A stretch of 64,000 nucleotides of DNA from the NCBI GenBank assembly GCA_031180825.1, contig JAPSLM010000003.1:186001-250000 (forward strand), in the 5' to 3' direction. The stretch comes from Paenibacillus sp. GTDB lineage: Bacteria; Bacillota; Bacilli; Paenibacillales; NBRC-103111. The first letter of the stretch is position 1. Each line of letters starts with the position of its first letter. Position numbers and translations under genes: made by a program. The notes below the pieces were generated by a model that was not told the DNA's origin, ran no database searches, and worked only from the letters and a program-made list of their open reading frames with translations. Below, piece after piece: positions 41,202 through 49,780 of this stretch.

Positions 41202-42560
41202 TTAAGATTCCGGATCGTTCACGTCATGCTCTTCCAAGAACTTGATATCGAAATCGCCGGCCAGAAACTTTTTATGCTCCAGCAGCTTCAAATGGAACGG
41301 GATGGTCGAATGAATGCCTTCGATCGTAAATTCGGCCAAAGCGCGTTTCATTCGCTGGATCGCATCGTTGCGGTCCGCTCCCCACACGATCAGCTTCGCG
41401 ATCATCGAATCGTAATAAGGGGGAATCGTATAGCCCGGATAAGCGGCGCTGTCGACGCGGACGCCGAAGCCGCCGGGCGGCAAATAAAATTTGATCTGCC
41501 CTGCGGATGGCATGAAGTTGCGCTCCGGGTCTTCCGCGTTGATCCGGCATTCGATCGCCCAGCCGTTGATGCGAACCTCGTCCTGGGTGAACGAAAGCGG
41601 CTCGCCTTCCGCGACACGGATCATTTCTTTAATAATATCGATGCCTGTGATCAGTTCCGTAACCGGGTGCTCCACCTGAATCCGGGTGTTCATTTCCATA
41701 AAGTAAAACTGTCCATCCGTTCCGAGCAAAAACTCCAGTGTACCGGCGCCGGAATAATTGACGGCTTTGGCCGCACGAACCGCCGCTTCGCCCATTCGCT
41801 CGCGGATTTCCTCGGTCAAAATCGGACAAGGCGCTTCCTCCACCAGCTTCTGGCGGCGGCGCTGCACCGAACAGTCCCGCTCGCCCAGATGCACCACGTT
41901 GCCGTGCTTGTCGGCCAGCACCTGAATTTCGACGTGCTTCATTCCCGTCAAATATTTCTCCAAATAAACGCCCGCATTGCCGAACGCTTTTTGCGCTTCC
42001 TGCTGGGCGGTCGTAATTTGCTGAATCAGCATCTCTTCGTTCTCGGCCAGACGAATGCCTTTGCCTCCGCCCCCGGCCGTCGCTTTAATAATGATCGGAT
42101 AGCCGATCTCGCGGCCCAGCCGGATCGCTTCGTCCATATCCTCGACAAGGCCGTCCGAGCCGGGGATCACGGGAACCCCCGCTTCCTTCATCGTCTGCTT
42201 CGCCACGGATTTGTCGCCCATCTTGCTGATCGCTTCCGGCGAAGGGCCGATAAACGTGATGTTGCAGCTCTCGCAGATTTCTGCGAAATCGGCGTTCTCC
42301 GCCAAAAAGCCGTATCCCGGATGTATCGCGTCGGTTTCGGTCAACGTGGCGACGCTCATCAGATTCGTATAATTCAAATAGCTGTCTTTGGAAGCCGTAG
42401 GTCCGATACAATAGGCTTCGTCCGCCAAACGGACATGCAGCGCATCGCGGTCCGCTTCCGAGTAGACCGCGACCGTAGAAATTCCGAGCTCACGGCATGC
42501 GCGAATAATGCGCACGGCGATTTCCCCACGGTTGGCGATCAATACTTTTTGAAACTTCAA
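41202..42560 (-). CDS. accC: Biotin carboxylase subunit of acetyl-CoA carboxylase
   Basis: A 452-residue ATP-grasp enzyme that carboxylates biotin on AccB. Motifs include [23 protein letters not shown] at the start, the ATP-binding loop [53 protein letters not shown] and [16 protein letters not shown]. The length is typical. It begins 20 bases after accB in a two-gene unit. Output feeds malonyl-CoA for fatty acid synthesis. Confidence 0.97.
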   Translation of the reverse strand: MKFQKVLIANRGEIAVRIIRACRELGISTVAVYSEADRDALHVRLADEAYCIGPTASKDSYLNYTNLMSVATLTETDAIHPGYGFLAENADFAEICESCNITFIGPSPEAISKMGDKSVAKQTMKEAGVPVIPGSDGLVEDMDEAIRLGREIGYPIIIKATAGGGGKGIRLAENEEMLIQQITTAQQEAQKAFGNAGVYLEKYLTGMKHVEIQVLADKHGNVVHLGERDCSVQRRRQKLVEEAPCPILTEEIRERMGEAAVRAAKAVNYSGAGTLEFLLGTDGQFYFMEMNTRIQVEHPVTELITGIDIIKEMIRVAEGEPLSFTQDEVRINGWAIECRINAEDPERNFMPSAGQIKFYLPPGGFGVRVDSAAYPGYTIPPYYDSMIAKLIVWGADRNDAIQRMKRALAEFTIEGIHSTIPFHLKLLEHKKFLAGDFDIKFLEEHDVNDPES

Positions 42561-42580
42561 TGGGTTCTCCTCCTAGCGGA

Positions 42581-43072
42581 TTATTCCGGCTTCACCAGGA
42601 ACAACGGTTGGCCGTACTCTACTAACTGGCCGTTCTCGACAAGCACTTCGACGATCTGGCCCTTGACTTCGGCTTCGATCTCGTTCATCAGCTTCATTGC
42701 TTCGATAATGCAGACGATCGTCGTTTCCTTCACGCTGCTGCTCTTGGAAACGAACGGCGCCGCGCCGGGAGACGGAGCTTCATAGAAGGTGCCGACCATA
42801 GGGGAAACAATCGTATGTAAATTGGATTGGGCTGCTGCCGGAGGCTCGGCCGCAGGTACGTTGACCGCCGCGGATGTCTGAACGACGGCTTGAGGGGCAG
42901 GCTGCTGGGCGACCACGCCGGCTGCAGGCTGTACGGAGGTGACGACGACTTGCTCGGTTTTATTCGGTTTACGGATTAAAAGGCGGGAGCCTTCGTTTTC
43001 GATCTCAAGTTCTTGCAAAGAGGTTTGATCCACCAGTTTGATCAATTCTTTAATTTCGCTTAACTTAAACAC
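42581..43072 (-). CDS. accB: Biotin carboxyl carrier protein
   Basis: A 163-residue carrier protein. The N-terminal helix is FKLSEIKELIKLVDQTSLQELEIE. A Pro/Ala/Val-rich linker spans about residues 45-85. The biotinyl domain ends in CIIEAMKLMNEIEAEVKGQIVEVLVENGQLVEYGQPLFLV, with biotinylated Lys127. I chose GTG 43072, because AAGGAG lies 9 bases before it. The 16-codon extension upstream has no family match. An extended -10 promoter lies 127 bases upstream (43200-43208). Confidence 0.95.
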   Translation of the reverse strand: MFKLSEIKELIKLVDQTSLQELEIENEGSRLLIRKPNKTEQVVVTSVQPAAGVVAQQPAPQAVVQTSAAVNVPAAEPPAAAQSNLHTIVSPMVGTFYEAPSPGAAPFVSKSSSVKETTIVCIIEAMKLMNEIEAEVKGQIVEVLVENGQLVEYGQPLFLVKPE

Positions 43073-43199
43073 GGAATTCACTCCTTTGGGCATCTTGTTG
43101 ACGGCCGCTCCGCAAGCCATGGCACGATCCCGGCTTATCGGGACGCGGACCGGCTTGTCCCGCGGCGGCAGTCAACACCGTAAAACAAACGACGTTGTT

Positions 43200-43208
43200 A
43201 TTATATCA
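43200..43208 (-). promoter_or_regulatory. Extended -10 promoter of accBC
   Basis: The minus strand reads TGATATAAT, an extended -10 with a consensus hexamer at 43200-43205, giving a leader of about 120 bases before accB. The 342-bp accB-spoIIIAH gap holds this promoter and the spoIIIA terminator. I saw no FapR-like operator. Confidence 0.55.
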
Positions 43209-43337
43209 CAATCTTTCGGTAAGAAAAGAGTTTCCTTGCTCAGGGAGGGGTGCGGCTTGTCCGGCTCCGACGGCTATGCAGAAAAGCCGCTGCGAACCAA
43301 GGATCAAAAAATAGCGAAAACCGTCGAACGGCGCCGC

Positions 43338-43367
43338 AAAAAAAAGAGAGCCGGTTTCCCGACTCTC
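43338..43367 (-). terminator. Terminator of the spoIIIA operon
   Basis: GAGAGCCGG (43346-43354) pairs with CCGACTCTC (43359-43367), with one G-T wobble and a 4-base loop, and eight T follow on the minus strand. It lies about 50 bases past the spoIIIAH stop. Confidence 0.85.
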
Positions 43368-43414
43368 CTTGTCTGTGTATTTATGATTTTTTTCTACCGG
43401 CTTCGGATTCCGGT

Positions 43415-44350
43415 TTAAGGAACCATTTGCACCGATACGCTGTCAGGGCCGACATTCAGTTCTTTGATCGTCTTGTCGATGATGCTGAGCGCCTGGCTTT
43501 TCTCCAGCTTGCTTGCTTGGACGGTGACCTTCCATTTGTTGGCATCCTGAGTTACAACGGCTTGCGGGAAATCTTTCGTCAAGCTTTCTTCCAGATTCGT
43601 GACTTTGGCTTCCATATCTTCGATTTTCTGCAGCTCTTGCTGCGCTTTGACAGCCGCTTCGGCCGTCTGCTTCGTGTCGGAAATAATCGTCAGCAGCTGC
43701 TCTGCTTTTTTCGCGTTCTCTTCGTCGCGCTTGAGCTGAAGGTTCGTAAAGTAATCGCTCCCCGATTGGGCATGTGCCTGCGCCTGCACCTGCTGGAGCA
43801 CGTTGGCGTCCGTCTCGCTTTTGGAAACCGGCTGTGCGGCGATCGACGACGTCTCCGCTCCCGTACTGCTGGATTTATCGCCCTTCCCGGGCTTTTGCTC
43901 AGGCTTGCCTTCGGGTTTTTGCTCCGGCTTGCCTTCGGGCTTCTGTTCCGGTTTGCCCTCCGGTTTTTGCTCCGGCTTGCCTTCGGGCTTCTGTTCCGGT
44001 TTGCCTTCCGGTTTTTGCTCCGGCTTCACCTCGGGCTTCTGCTCGGGCTTTTGTTCGGGCTTTTGTTCGGGCTTTTGCTCCGGTTTCGCCTCAGGCTTCT
44101 GTTCGGGCTTTTGTTCGGGCTTCGCTTCCGGCTTTTGTCCCGGCTTCTGCTCGCCTCTCGGGCCGGCGTTCGCATCCGTCGCCGCCGGATGCATGACATC
44201 CGCTTGCCCGGCATTGATCGTCATTTCCTTCGGCGTCGTCCCCGTCACTTCCACATTGCTCACATCTTCCGTAAACAGGTAGTAGGCGGACAGCACCACC
44301 ATCAAACTGAGCATGGATACGAGCCAAATGGTTTGTCTTTTGGAATTCAT
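43415..44350 (-). CDS. spoIIIAH: SpoIIIAH, channel ring component, with expanded repeat
   Basis: A 311-residue mother-cell protein that pairs with forespore SpoIIQ to form the intercellular channel. A membrane helix lies at residues 7-26. A polar stretch follows, then an unusual run (about residues 67-157) of 8-residue units such as KPEQKPEG and KPEQKPEQ. The C-terminal domain (about 185-311) contains [30 protein letters not shown] and a YscJ/FliF-like ring fold ([44 protein letters not shown]). B. subtilis SpoIIIAH is 218 residues, so about 90 residues are extra, and the repeat accounts for them. ATG 44350 follows AAGGAGGA. It is the last gene of the operon. Confidence 0.93.
   Translation of the reverse strand: MNSKRQTIWLVSMLSLMVVLSAYYLFTEDVSNVEVTGTTPKEMTINAGQADVMHPAATDANAGPRGEQKPGQKPEAKPEQKPEQKPEAKPEQKPEQKPEQKPEQKPEVKPEQKPEGKPEQKPEGKPEQKPEGKPEQKPEGKPEQKPEGKPEQKPGKGDKSSSTGAETSSIAAQPVSKSETDANVLQQVQAQAHAQSGSDYFTNLQLKRDEENAKKAEQLLTIISDTKQTAEAAVKAQQELQKIEDMEAKVTNLEESLTKDFPQAVVTQDANKWKVTVQASKLEKSQALSIIDKTIKELNVGPDSVSVQMVP
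43880..44152 (-). repeat. In-frame 12/24-bp repeat within spoIIIAH
   Basis: The segment encodes a run of Lys-Pro-Glu-Gln units with Gly, Ala or Val substitutions. On the DNA the 24-bp period dominates the left part (KPEQKPEG) and a 12-bp period the right part (KPEQ). It is the largest coding repeat in the window and is translated in frame. Confidence 0.92.
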
Positions 44351-44417
44351 TGCATATCCTCCTTCACGTTTATCGTTGTTTAAATATTGAATGTATCGCA
44401 CCGGCCCCGTATTCGGA

Positions 44418-45050
44418 TTACTGCTTGCGAGGCTGGATCGATATTCGGTGGGCAGGAACGTCCAGCCCACGTTCTACCGCTTCGGTAATCATCTTTTTCA
44501 CCGTCAGGTTCTCCGCGCCCTTGGCGACGACGAGCACGCCGCGGATTTTCGGCTTGATGGTCTTGAGGACGAGCGGCTGCTTGCCGCCCGAAATCTCGTA
44601 GAGCACAACCTCGCCGTTGCGGGTGACGTCGGTGATATGTCTCGTAGCCCCCTGCGGATCTTTTTCATTGGTAATTTGCTGCGTTTCCTTTGTGTTGCGC
44701 TCGACGTTCAGTTCCTCCGTCGATTCAATCGTCACCAGCACTTCCACATCGCCCACGCCGACAATTTTGGTCAAGATGTCCCTCAGCTCGGTTTCGTACG
44801 CTTCCTCATAATCCTTGAACATGCTTCGCTCTTTGCTTCCCTGGCCGAAAGCCGGCTTGGTCTGGTCGGGAGGAGACGCCCGTCCCGTGCCGATGGGATC
44901 CACCTCCTTCACGGCGATAAACGAGTTCAAAATCATAAGCGCCGCGCCCACGAGCCCCAGCAGCAGCACCCATCGAAACGTCTGCCCCCGCTTTGGACCG
45001 CCCGGGCCGCCGCCAAGCCACGACTGCATCCATCTCCGCATCTCTCCCAT
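44418..45050 (-). CDS. spoIIIAG: SpoIIIAG, channel ring component
   Basis: A 210-residue protein with a short cytosolic N-terminus, one membrane helix at about residues 25-45 and a ring-building domain ([41 protein letters not shown]), ending with [23 protein letters not shown]. In B. subtilis it forms a 30-fold ring in the intermembrane space. Here the Gly/Pro-rich N-terminus ([10 protein letters not shown]) is cytosolic. It starts 4 bases after spoIIIAF ends. Confidence 0.93.
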   Translation of the reverse strand: MGEMRRWMQSWLGGGPGGPKRGQTFRWVLLLGLVGAALMILNSFIAVKEVDPIGTGRASPPDQTKPAFGQGSKERSMFKDYEEAYETELRDILTKIVGVGDVEVLVTIESTEELNVERNTKETQQITNEKDPQGATRHITDVTRNGEVVLYEISGGKQPLVLKTIKPKIRGVLVVAKGAENLTVKKMITEAVERGLDVPAHRISIQPRKQ

Positions 45051-45054
45051 CGCA

Positions 45055-45798
45055 TCACCTCCCCACCGCCAGTTCCAGCCGGATCCGGTCTTCGCTTAGC
45101 TGCCAATCCTGCTCCAACATCAGTAATATTTGCGTCTTTTTCTGCATCCATTCAGGCGTCAGCTTATTTTCATCCAAGCCGCCGTTGTTCTTCCGGGAAA
45201 CGGGCCTCGATTGCGCCTCCCCAATGCGGATATCGACACCTGCCACGGGCTCGACCGGTTTTACCGCGCCGATTTCGCCGCCCTGCCTTGAAGCCGATTC
45301 CTTATGGGCTGCTGCCGGAGACTGCGGCTCCAAAGCGAGGGAGACGCTGTGGATCACAAGCTGTCCTTCGCTATCGGCGGCCGTTTTCACCTGAATACTC
45401 CGTACCTTCACCCCGGCCTTCTGCTCGATGCTTCGCTTCATCAAATCGGCTGCCTGCGTCTCGACCAGCCTGCGCGATTGTTCCTGCTGCTTGGCTTTCA
45501 ACGCTTCGGCCCGCTGCAAAGTCACGGGCAGGGACTCCGCCTCTCCGGATGTCCCGCCTGCCGGTTGCTCCCGGCTTCCCGCGCCGCTTGTGAAGAGCGT
45601 ATGCTTGATACGCTCATCCAATTGCGACCGCTGGCCGAGCAGCGAAAAGAGCGGCTGCAGCAGCGTAAGCAGCAGGAACAGACCGATTACGGTTTTGACA
45701 TAGCGCTGCATGGACTGGTTCGGCAGCAGCAGGTCGACGAAGGTGGCGAGCAAGATGACCATAACGATCGACTTGAGCCACCCGCTCAGGAAATCCAA
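45055..45798 (-). CDS. spoIIIAF: SpoIIIAF
   Basis: A 247-residue protein with two N-terminal membrane helices (about residues 5-24 and 33-55; VIGLFLLLTLLQPLFSLL) and a soluble domain (roughly 70-247) of the YscJ/FliF-like class, including VKVRSIQVKTAADSEGQLVIHSVSLAL. I chose TTG 45798 because the family starts (L/M)(S/D)FLSxWL and an AAGGAGAGG site precedes it. The frame stays open upstream within spoIIIAE. The linker (about 175-215) is rich in Pro, Ser and Gly. Confidence 0.88.
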   Translation of the reverse strand: MDFLSGWLKSIVMVILLATFVDLLLPNQSMQRYVKTVIGLFLLLTLLQPLFSLLGQRSQLDERIKHTLFTSGAGSREQPAGGTSGEAESLPVTLQRAEALKAKQQEQSRRLVETQAADLMKRSIEQKAGVKVRSIQVKTAADSEGQLVIHSVSLALEPQSPAAAHKESASRQGGEIGAVKPVEPVAGVDIRIGEAQSRPVSRKNNGGLDENKLTPEWMQKKTQILLMLEQDWQLSEDRIRLELAVGR

Positions 45799-45827
45799 AC
45801 GATATCCTCTCCTTCGCGGGGCGCGGT

Positions 45828-47072
45828 TCAGCGCATCATGACGGACACGTTGCCGGCGGCGATCACAATGGTAATCGCCAGAAAAAACATCAGCCCGACG
45901 ACGGCAAGCGCCGCAAATACGAAAATCAAGCTTTTTCCAATCGTTTCTAAACAAGCGATCATCGGGTTGTCTCCCAAGGGCTGCAGCACCGCAGCCGACA
46001 CGTTATAGATGAAAGCAAGCGCCAAAATTTTAAGCGCCGGGAAAGCGCACAGCACCAGAAGAATGACAACCCCTGCCAGCCCTACCGCGTTTTTGACCAG
46101 CAGCGAAGCGCCGATCACGGTTTCGGAGGCGTCCGAGAACAGCCGTCCGACCACCGGCACGAAGTTGCCGGCAATGTATTTGGCCGTCCGGATCGTCACC
46201 CCGTCCGCCGCGGCGCTGCCGATGCCTTGTACCGAAACGACCCCCAAAAATACCGTCACGAACACCCCAAGGCAGCCTACGCTGACGTTCCGCAGCAAAT
46301 TTGCAAGCTGGGTGACCTTGTATTTGTCCGACAGCGAACTGACAATATGCAGCACCGCCGAGAAAAACAGCAGCGGAAAAACGATGAAGTAGATCGCCGT
46401 CCCGACGGCGTGGATCATGAACACAATCAGCGGGTGCAGGACGGAGACCGTTACGACGTTGCCCATGGAGGCGAGCAGCGTAAGCAGCAGCGGCATGACG
46501 GCGATCATGAAGTGGATCATATCGGTTATCGCCGATTTCGCGTAGCCGATCGCGACGCTGAAGCTGTTGACCGCCATAATCATCAGGACCAGAAACGAAA
46601 TGGCAAAGGCGATTTTGCTGACGTTATTTTTCTCGAAGGAGCTTTGCAGCGTTTCCAGCAGCATGCTGAATACCGAAAGAATGACGATGGCAACAAGCAG
46701 CTTGCCGTTATAAAGAAGCTCGTGAAACAAATATTTGAACAGTCCCGAAAATACCGAACCGAGGCTGAAATCCTTGGCTCCGAGCAGCAGCTCCATAAAG
46801 CTCGGGGCCCGGCTGTCCGGAAAATAACCGCCGTACTGCCGGGTCAGCCGGCTCCAGAATTGCTCCACCTGATCGAGCGGAAGCCGTTGCGCCTGCTCCC
46901 GGATCAGCTCTTCCGCCGGTACGGCGGCATTCGCGGTGCCGCTGCAGCCCCCGTCCAGTATCAGCGCCGCAAGAAAGGCCACGCCAAGCAGCAGTCCGAG
47001 CCGGAGCGTGCCGCAGCAAGCCGATCTCCCGCACGAAAGTCGTATCATCCCTTGCATCCAGCGCCGACTCAT
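45828..47072 (-). CDS. spoIIIAE: SpoIIIAE, polytopic channel component
   Basis: A 414-residue protein with an N-terminal signal-like helix (about 22-42), an extracellular segment with the conserved EQFWSRLTRQYGGYFPDSRAPSFMELL, and then about seven to eight membrane helices (LLVAIVILSVFSMLLETL, FAISFLVLMIMAVNSFSVAIG and further). It forms part of the mother-cell export-like machinery. The N-terminus before the first helix is longer and Cys-rich (CGRSACCG) compared with B. subtilis. The length and order are otherwise normal. Confidence 0.93.
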   Translation of the reverse strand: MSRRWMQGMIRLSCGRSACCGTLRLGLLLGVAFLAALILDGGCSGTANAAVPAEELIREQAQRLPLDQVEQFWSRLTRQYGGYFPDSRAPSFMELLLGAKDFSLGSVFSGLFKYLFHELLYNGKLLVAIVILSVFSMLLETLQSSFEKNNVSKIAFAISFLVLMIMAVNSFSVAIGYAKSAITDMIHFMIAVMPLLLTLLASMGNVVTVSVLHPLIVFMIHAVGTAIYFIVFPLLFFSAVLHIVSSLSDKYKVTQLANLLRNVSVGCLGVFVTVFLGVVSVQGIGSAAADGVTIRTAKYIAGNFVPVVGRLFSDASETVIGASLLVKNAVGLAGVVILLVLCAFPALKILALAFIYNVSAAVLQPLGDNPMIACLETIGKSLIFVFAALAVVGLMFFLAITIVIAAGNVSVMMR

Positions 47073-47120
47073 CGCTTCGCCTCCATCCGCTTCTTTGCGC
47101 CGAGCCGCCCCTCTCCGGCG

Positions 47121-47519
47121 CTAAGCGGGGAGCAGCTTGACGACCGTTTCGATGATGGCCGAAACGATCGGGATCGCCATGACCATAATGAGAACTTTGC
47201 CGGACAGCTCGATTTTGGAAGCGAGCGCTTCCTGGCCGGCGTCCCGGACGATCTGGGCGCCGAACTCCGCAATGTAGGCGATGCCGATGATTTTCAGGAT
47301 CGTTTTGAGAAAAATCAGGTTGATGTTCGCTTTGTTGGCCAGCTCTTCCAGCACTCCGATCACGGCTGATATTTTGCCGATCAGGAACAGGAAGATCGTA
47401 ATGCCGGTGAACGCTGTCAGCAGGAAGGCAAACATCGGCTTCTGCTCCTTGATGATCAGCACCAGCACGGTCGTTACCAACCCGAGCCCTACGATTTGAA
47501 TGATCTCCACGGGCTTCAC
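47121..47519 (-). CDS. spoIIIAD: SpoIIIAD
   Basis: A 132-residue protein with three to four membrane helices: IIQIVGLGLVTTVLVLIIKEQ, MFAFLLTAFTGITIFLFLIG, and IIGIAYIAEFGAQIVRDAGQEALASKIELSGKVLIMVMAIPIVSAIIET. It matches SpoIIIAD in length and is paired with SpoIIIAC, of which it resembles a duplicated form. It starts 5 bases after spoIIIAC stops. Confidence 0.94.
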   Translation of the reverse strand: MKPVEIIQIVGLGLVTTVLVLIIKEQKPMFAFLLTAFTGITIFLFLIGKISAVIGVLEELANKANINLIFLKTILKIIGIAYIAEFGAQIVRDAGQEALASKIELSGKVLIMVMAIPIVSAIIETVVKLLPA

Positions 47520-47524
47520 CTGCT

Positions 47525-47728
47525 TTATTGGAAGAGAAAAATCGTCTTGATCTCTTTAAACAAGCTGTCCAGCAGCCGGACCACCATAAAAAGCACGACG
47601 ACGAAGCCGATCACGGTGACCCAATGCGCCATATCTTCTTTGCCCATCTGCTTCAGCACGGTATGAATCATTGCGATAATGATGCCGATGCCGGCGATCT
47701 GGAATATCGCGTTTACGTCCACGTTCAT
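47525..47728 (-). CDS. spoIIIAC: SpoIIIAC
   Basis: A 67-residue protein with two membrane helices (AIFQIAGIGIIIAMIHTVLKQMG and WVTVIGFVVVLFMVVRLLDSLF). Length and sequence match SpoIIIAC. I chose ATG 47728 after a GGGTGAGGTG site. The longer open frame upstream is a shadow of spoIIIAB. Confidence 0.94.
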   Translation of the reverse strand: MNVDVNAIFQIAGIGIIIAMIHTVLKQMGKEDMAHWVTVIGFVVVLFMVVRLLDSLFKEIKTIFLFQ

Positions 47729-47763
47729 TGGCGGCACCTCACCCTTAAAGCCTGGCTCTGCTT

Positions 47764-48282
47764 CTAATACATTAAAATGACGACTAACGCGCCCATCAGC
47801 AGGCCGAGGCTTTTCCACATCCGCTCGTACCGCTCCCGCTCGTCCCGCGCAATGTCCGCTTCCCCTTGCAGACTGCTGACGGCGAGCCTCAGGTGCTTCA
47901 CCTGATCCTCGCGGTCCGTCAGCCCCAGCGTAGAGCCAAGCTGCAGCAGAATGTCCCGCTCCGCCGCTTTCATCGACGTCGATTTCCATCCCCGGCTTAT
48001 CGCCTGCTTCCAGGCGGCCTGTACGGAGCGGCTTCCGGGCTTGCCCAATTCCGCCGCAGCCTCCGTAAACAAAGCGCCTGCCGGAGATTCATCCGCTCTT
48101 GCGGCGCGCCGGAGCGCATCCGGCAGCGGCGTGAAGCCGTAGAGGATTTCCGTTTCCAGCCGCTGCAGCATGCGGATCAGATCGGCGATTTGCCTTGGAC
48201 GGCGCGACAATTGGGAAGCTTGGAAAAAGCCGAACAGCGTGCCTGCCAGCAAAATCAGCATGGCGCCAAGCAGCTTCAGCAT
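47764..48282 (-). CDS. spoIIIAB: SpoIIIAB
   Basis: A 172-residue protein with membrane helices at both ends (about residues 3-22 and 152-171) and a helical domain between (RRPRQIADLIRMLQRLETEILYGFTPLPDAL, SLQGEADIARDERERYERMWKSLG). It resembles GspF-like assembly proteins of secretion systems. It follows spoIIIAA after 34 bases. Confidence 0.92.
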   Translation of the reverse strand: MLKLLGAMLILLAGTLFGFFQASQLSRRPRQIADLIRMLQRLETEILYGFTPLPDALRRAARADESPAGALFTEAAAELGKPGSRSVQAAWKQAISRGWKSTSMKAAERDILLQLGSTLGLTDREDQVKHLRLAVSSLQGEADIARDERERYERMWKSLGLLMGALVVILMY

Positions 48283-48316
48283 GCGGGATCCTCATCCTCT
48301 TCGCCGGTTCGTATCA

Positions 48317-49303
48317 TCAGCTCAGCCCCCCTCTCCAAGCCAGCCTGTCGTCCAGCCGCTTGCCTTGCTTGTCGTAGACGGCTGTCTCCGGTCCCGCTCC
48401 CGGCGGTCTGGCCAGCACCACGAAGCGGTCGAACACGCCGTCTTCCAGCAGCTCCCGCAGGATCGGACGGCGCCTGAGCTCTGCGGCGTCCCGGCCGTGG
48501 ACCGTAGCGATGATGCCGACGCCGGCGTGCAGCGCTTCGTGGATCGCAAGCGCATCCTCGGCCCGCCCGATCTCGTCGGCAATCAGCACCTCCGGCGACA
48601 TGGAGCGGATCATCATCATCATGCCTTCCGCCTTCGGGCAGCCGTCCAGCACGTCCGTCCGGCACCCGACATCGAAGCGGGGAACCCCTTTGACGCAGGC
48701 GGCAATTTCCGACCGTTCGTCGACAATGCCGATCTTGAAGGATCGGCGCAAGCCGTTGTCCGCTCCTCCCGTCCCAAGCAATCGGGCCAGATCGCGGACC
48801 AGCGTCGTCTTTCCCTGCTGCGGAGGGGAGACGATCAGCGTACGGTACACCCGCTCGCCGCCCGGTTCGAGCAGATAGGGAAGGACCGGCTTGGCGGCAT
48901 TTTTCCATTCCCGGGCTAGTCTTACATTAAAGCCGCTGACATCCTTGATGTACTTTACCTTTCCTTGTTCCAGGACGGTTCGTCCGGCGAGGCCGACCCG
49001 GTGTCCGCCGGAAACGGTGATATATCCCCGCTTTAGCTCCTCTTCGAACGTATACATCGAATGCTGCGTCAGCTGCTCCAGCAGCTCCGCGCAGTCCCGG
49101 CGCGTCGGCCGGTAGGCTTGCCCGGCATCGGCGCACAAGCTGCCCTTGTCCGATACGAAGCCGCAGCCCGAGGCCCAGACGACTTCCAGAGGCCTCTCTT
49201 CGCGGATCCGGATTTCTTGCAGCTCGGATACAATGCGGGTTGGTAGAGTTGCTAGGGTTTGCTGCATATCGGCAGAGAAGAACGGCAGCAGCGACCGGAT
49301 CAT
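48317..49303 (-). CDS. spoIIIAA: SpoIIIAA, channel ATPase
   Basis: A 328-residue secretion-type ATPase thought to power the mother-cell to forespore channel. It has an N-terminal domain with EIRIREERPLEVV, GYITVSGGHRVGLAG, then the ATPase core. The P-loop reads SPPQQGKTT, with Ser in place of the usual first Gly. Walker B is SPEVLIADEIGRAED and a sensor region is IATVHGRD. ATG 49303 follows GGAGGGATAG and gives the normal length. The open frame extends 40 codons upstream across the sigma-E promoter, which rules out the longer start. It is the first gene of the operon. Confidence 0.94.
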   Translation of the reverse strand: MIRSLLPFFSADMQQTLATLPTRIVSELQEIRIREERPLEVVWASGCGFVSDKGSLCADAGQAYRPTRRDCAELLEQLTQHSMYTFEEELKRGYITVSGGHRVGLAGRTVLEQGKVKYIKDVSGFNVRLAREWKNAAKPVLPYLLEPGGERVYRTLIVSPPQQGKTTLVRDLARLLGTGGADNGLRRSFKIGIVDERSEIAACVKGVPRFDVGCRTDVLDGCPKAEGMMMMIRSMSPEVLIADEIGRAEDALAIHEALHAGVGIIATVHGRDAAELRRRPILRELLEDGVFDRFVVLARPPGAGPETAVYDKQGKRLDDRLAWRGGLS

Positions 49304-49338
49304 GGCTATCCCTCCAAGCTGTCCATCTTTTACAATCA

Positions 49339-49367
49339 TATGTATGATGCAATCTACTGAACTATGA
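49339..49367 (-). promoter_or_regulatory. Sigma-E promoter of spoIIIAA-AH
   Basis: On the minus strand, TCATAGT (49361-49367) and CATACATA (49339-49346) are separated by 14 bases. The -10 matches CATANNNT apart from the last base. It lies 36 bases before spoIIIAA and just past the yqhV stop, where the B. subtilis spoIIIA promoter sits. Confidence 0.7.
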
Positions 49368-49371
49368 CCGA

Positions 49372-49644
49372 TTACTTTTTTAAGATTCCAATAAAAATAC
49401 AGCTCACGCCGACAAGCACCCATAGCATCTTGCCCGCCGACAGCTTTTCTGCCATCCCCACAAGTCCGATCGTCGTTGTTGTAAGCAGTACGAGAGGCCC
49501 GACCAGCGCCAGCGCCGAATTGACCAGAAGCGCTTTCTCAATCTGGTTGTATCGCAGCATAAGCAGCCCCGCCATAATCTCGATGCTTCCCGAGAAAATT
49601 CGGATCAGCGCCATGCTGAGGACGATTTTATTAAGGATCGACAT
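49372..49644 (-). CDS. yqhV: YqhV-like small membrane protein (DUF2619)
   Basis: A 90-residue protein with three membrane helices (about residues 7-28, 39-60 and 70-88). It matches the YqhV/DUF2619 family, which lies directly upstream of spoIIIAA in B. subtilis. A GAAGGAGGGGGG ribosome site precedes the ATG. A sigma-E-like -10 (CATACAGT, 49674-49681) lies upstream without a convincing -35. The function is unknown, but it is probably mother-cell expressed by context. Confidence 0.82.
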   Translation of the reverse strand: MSILNKIVLSMALIRIFSGSIEIMAGLLMLRYNQIEKALLVNSALALVGPLVLLTTTTIGLVGMAEKLSAGKMLWVLVGVSCIFIGILKK

Positions 49645-49780
49645 ACGTTCCCCCCTCCTTCGCTTTCCTTATCACTGTATGCGGGCTCGTCTTATTTTAG
49701 GCTTACGGAGCACACCATTCGCCCAAAATGCATATGCTGACACCGTAATCCAACTTTAAGTTACTGCGAGGCGATACAAG

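Noticed and set aside
43257-43418. Rightward 53-codon ORF with GGGAGGGG, TTG start, basic N-terminus and a hydrophobic C-terminus
   Set aside because: It runs antisense through a perfect spoIIIA terminator and ends at the spoIIIAH stop. The hydrophobic end is partly the reverse of the terminator T-run, and no promoter was seen.
49700-49780. Sigma-E or sigma-K promoter for comA (CATATGCT)
   Set aside because: The -10-like hexamer has no matching -35 at 14-17 bases, and spacing does not fit sigma-K either.
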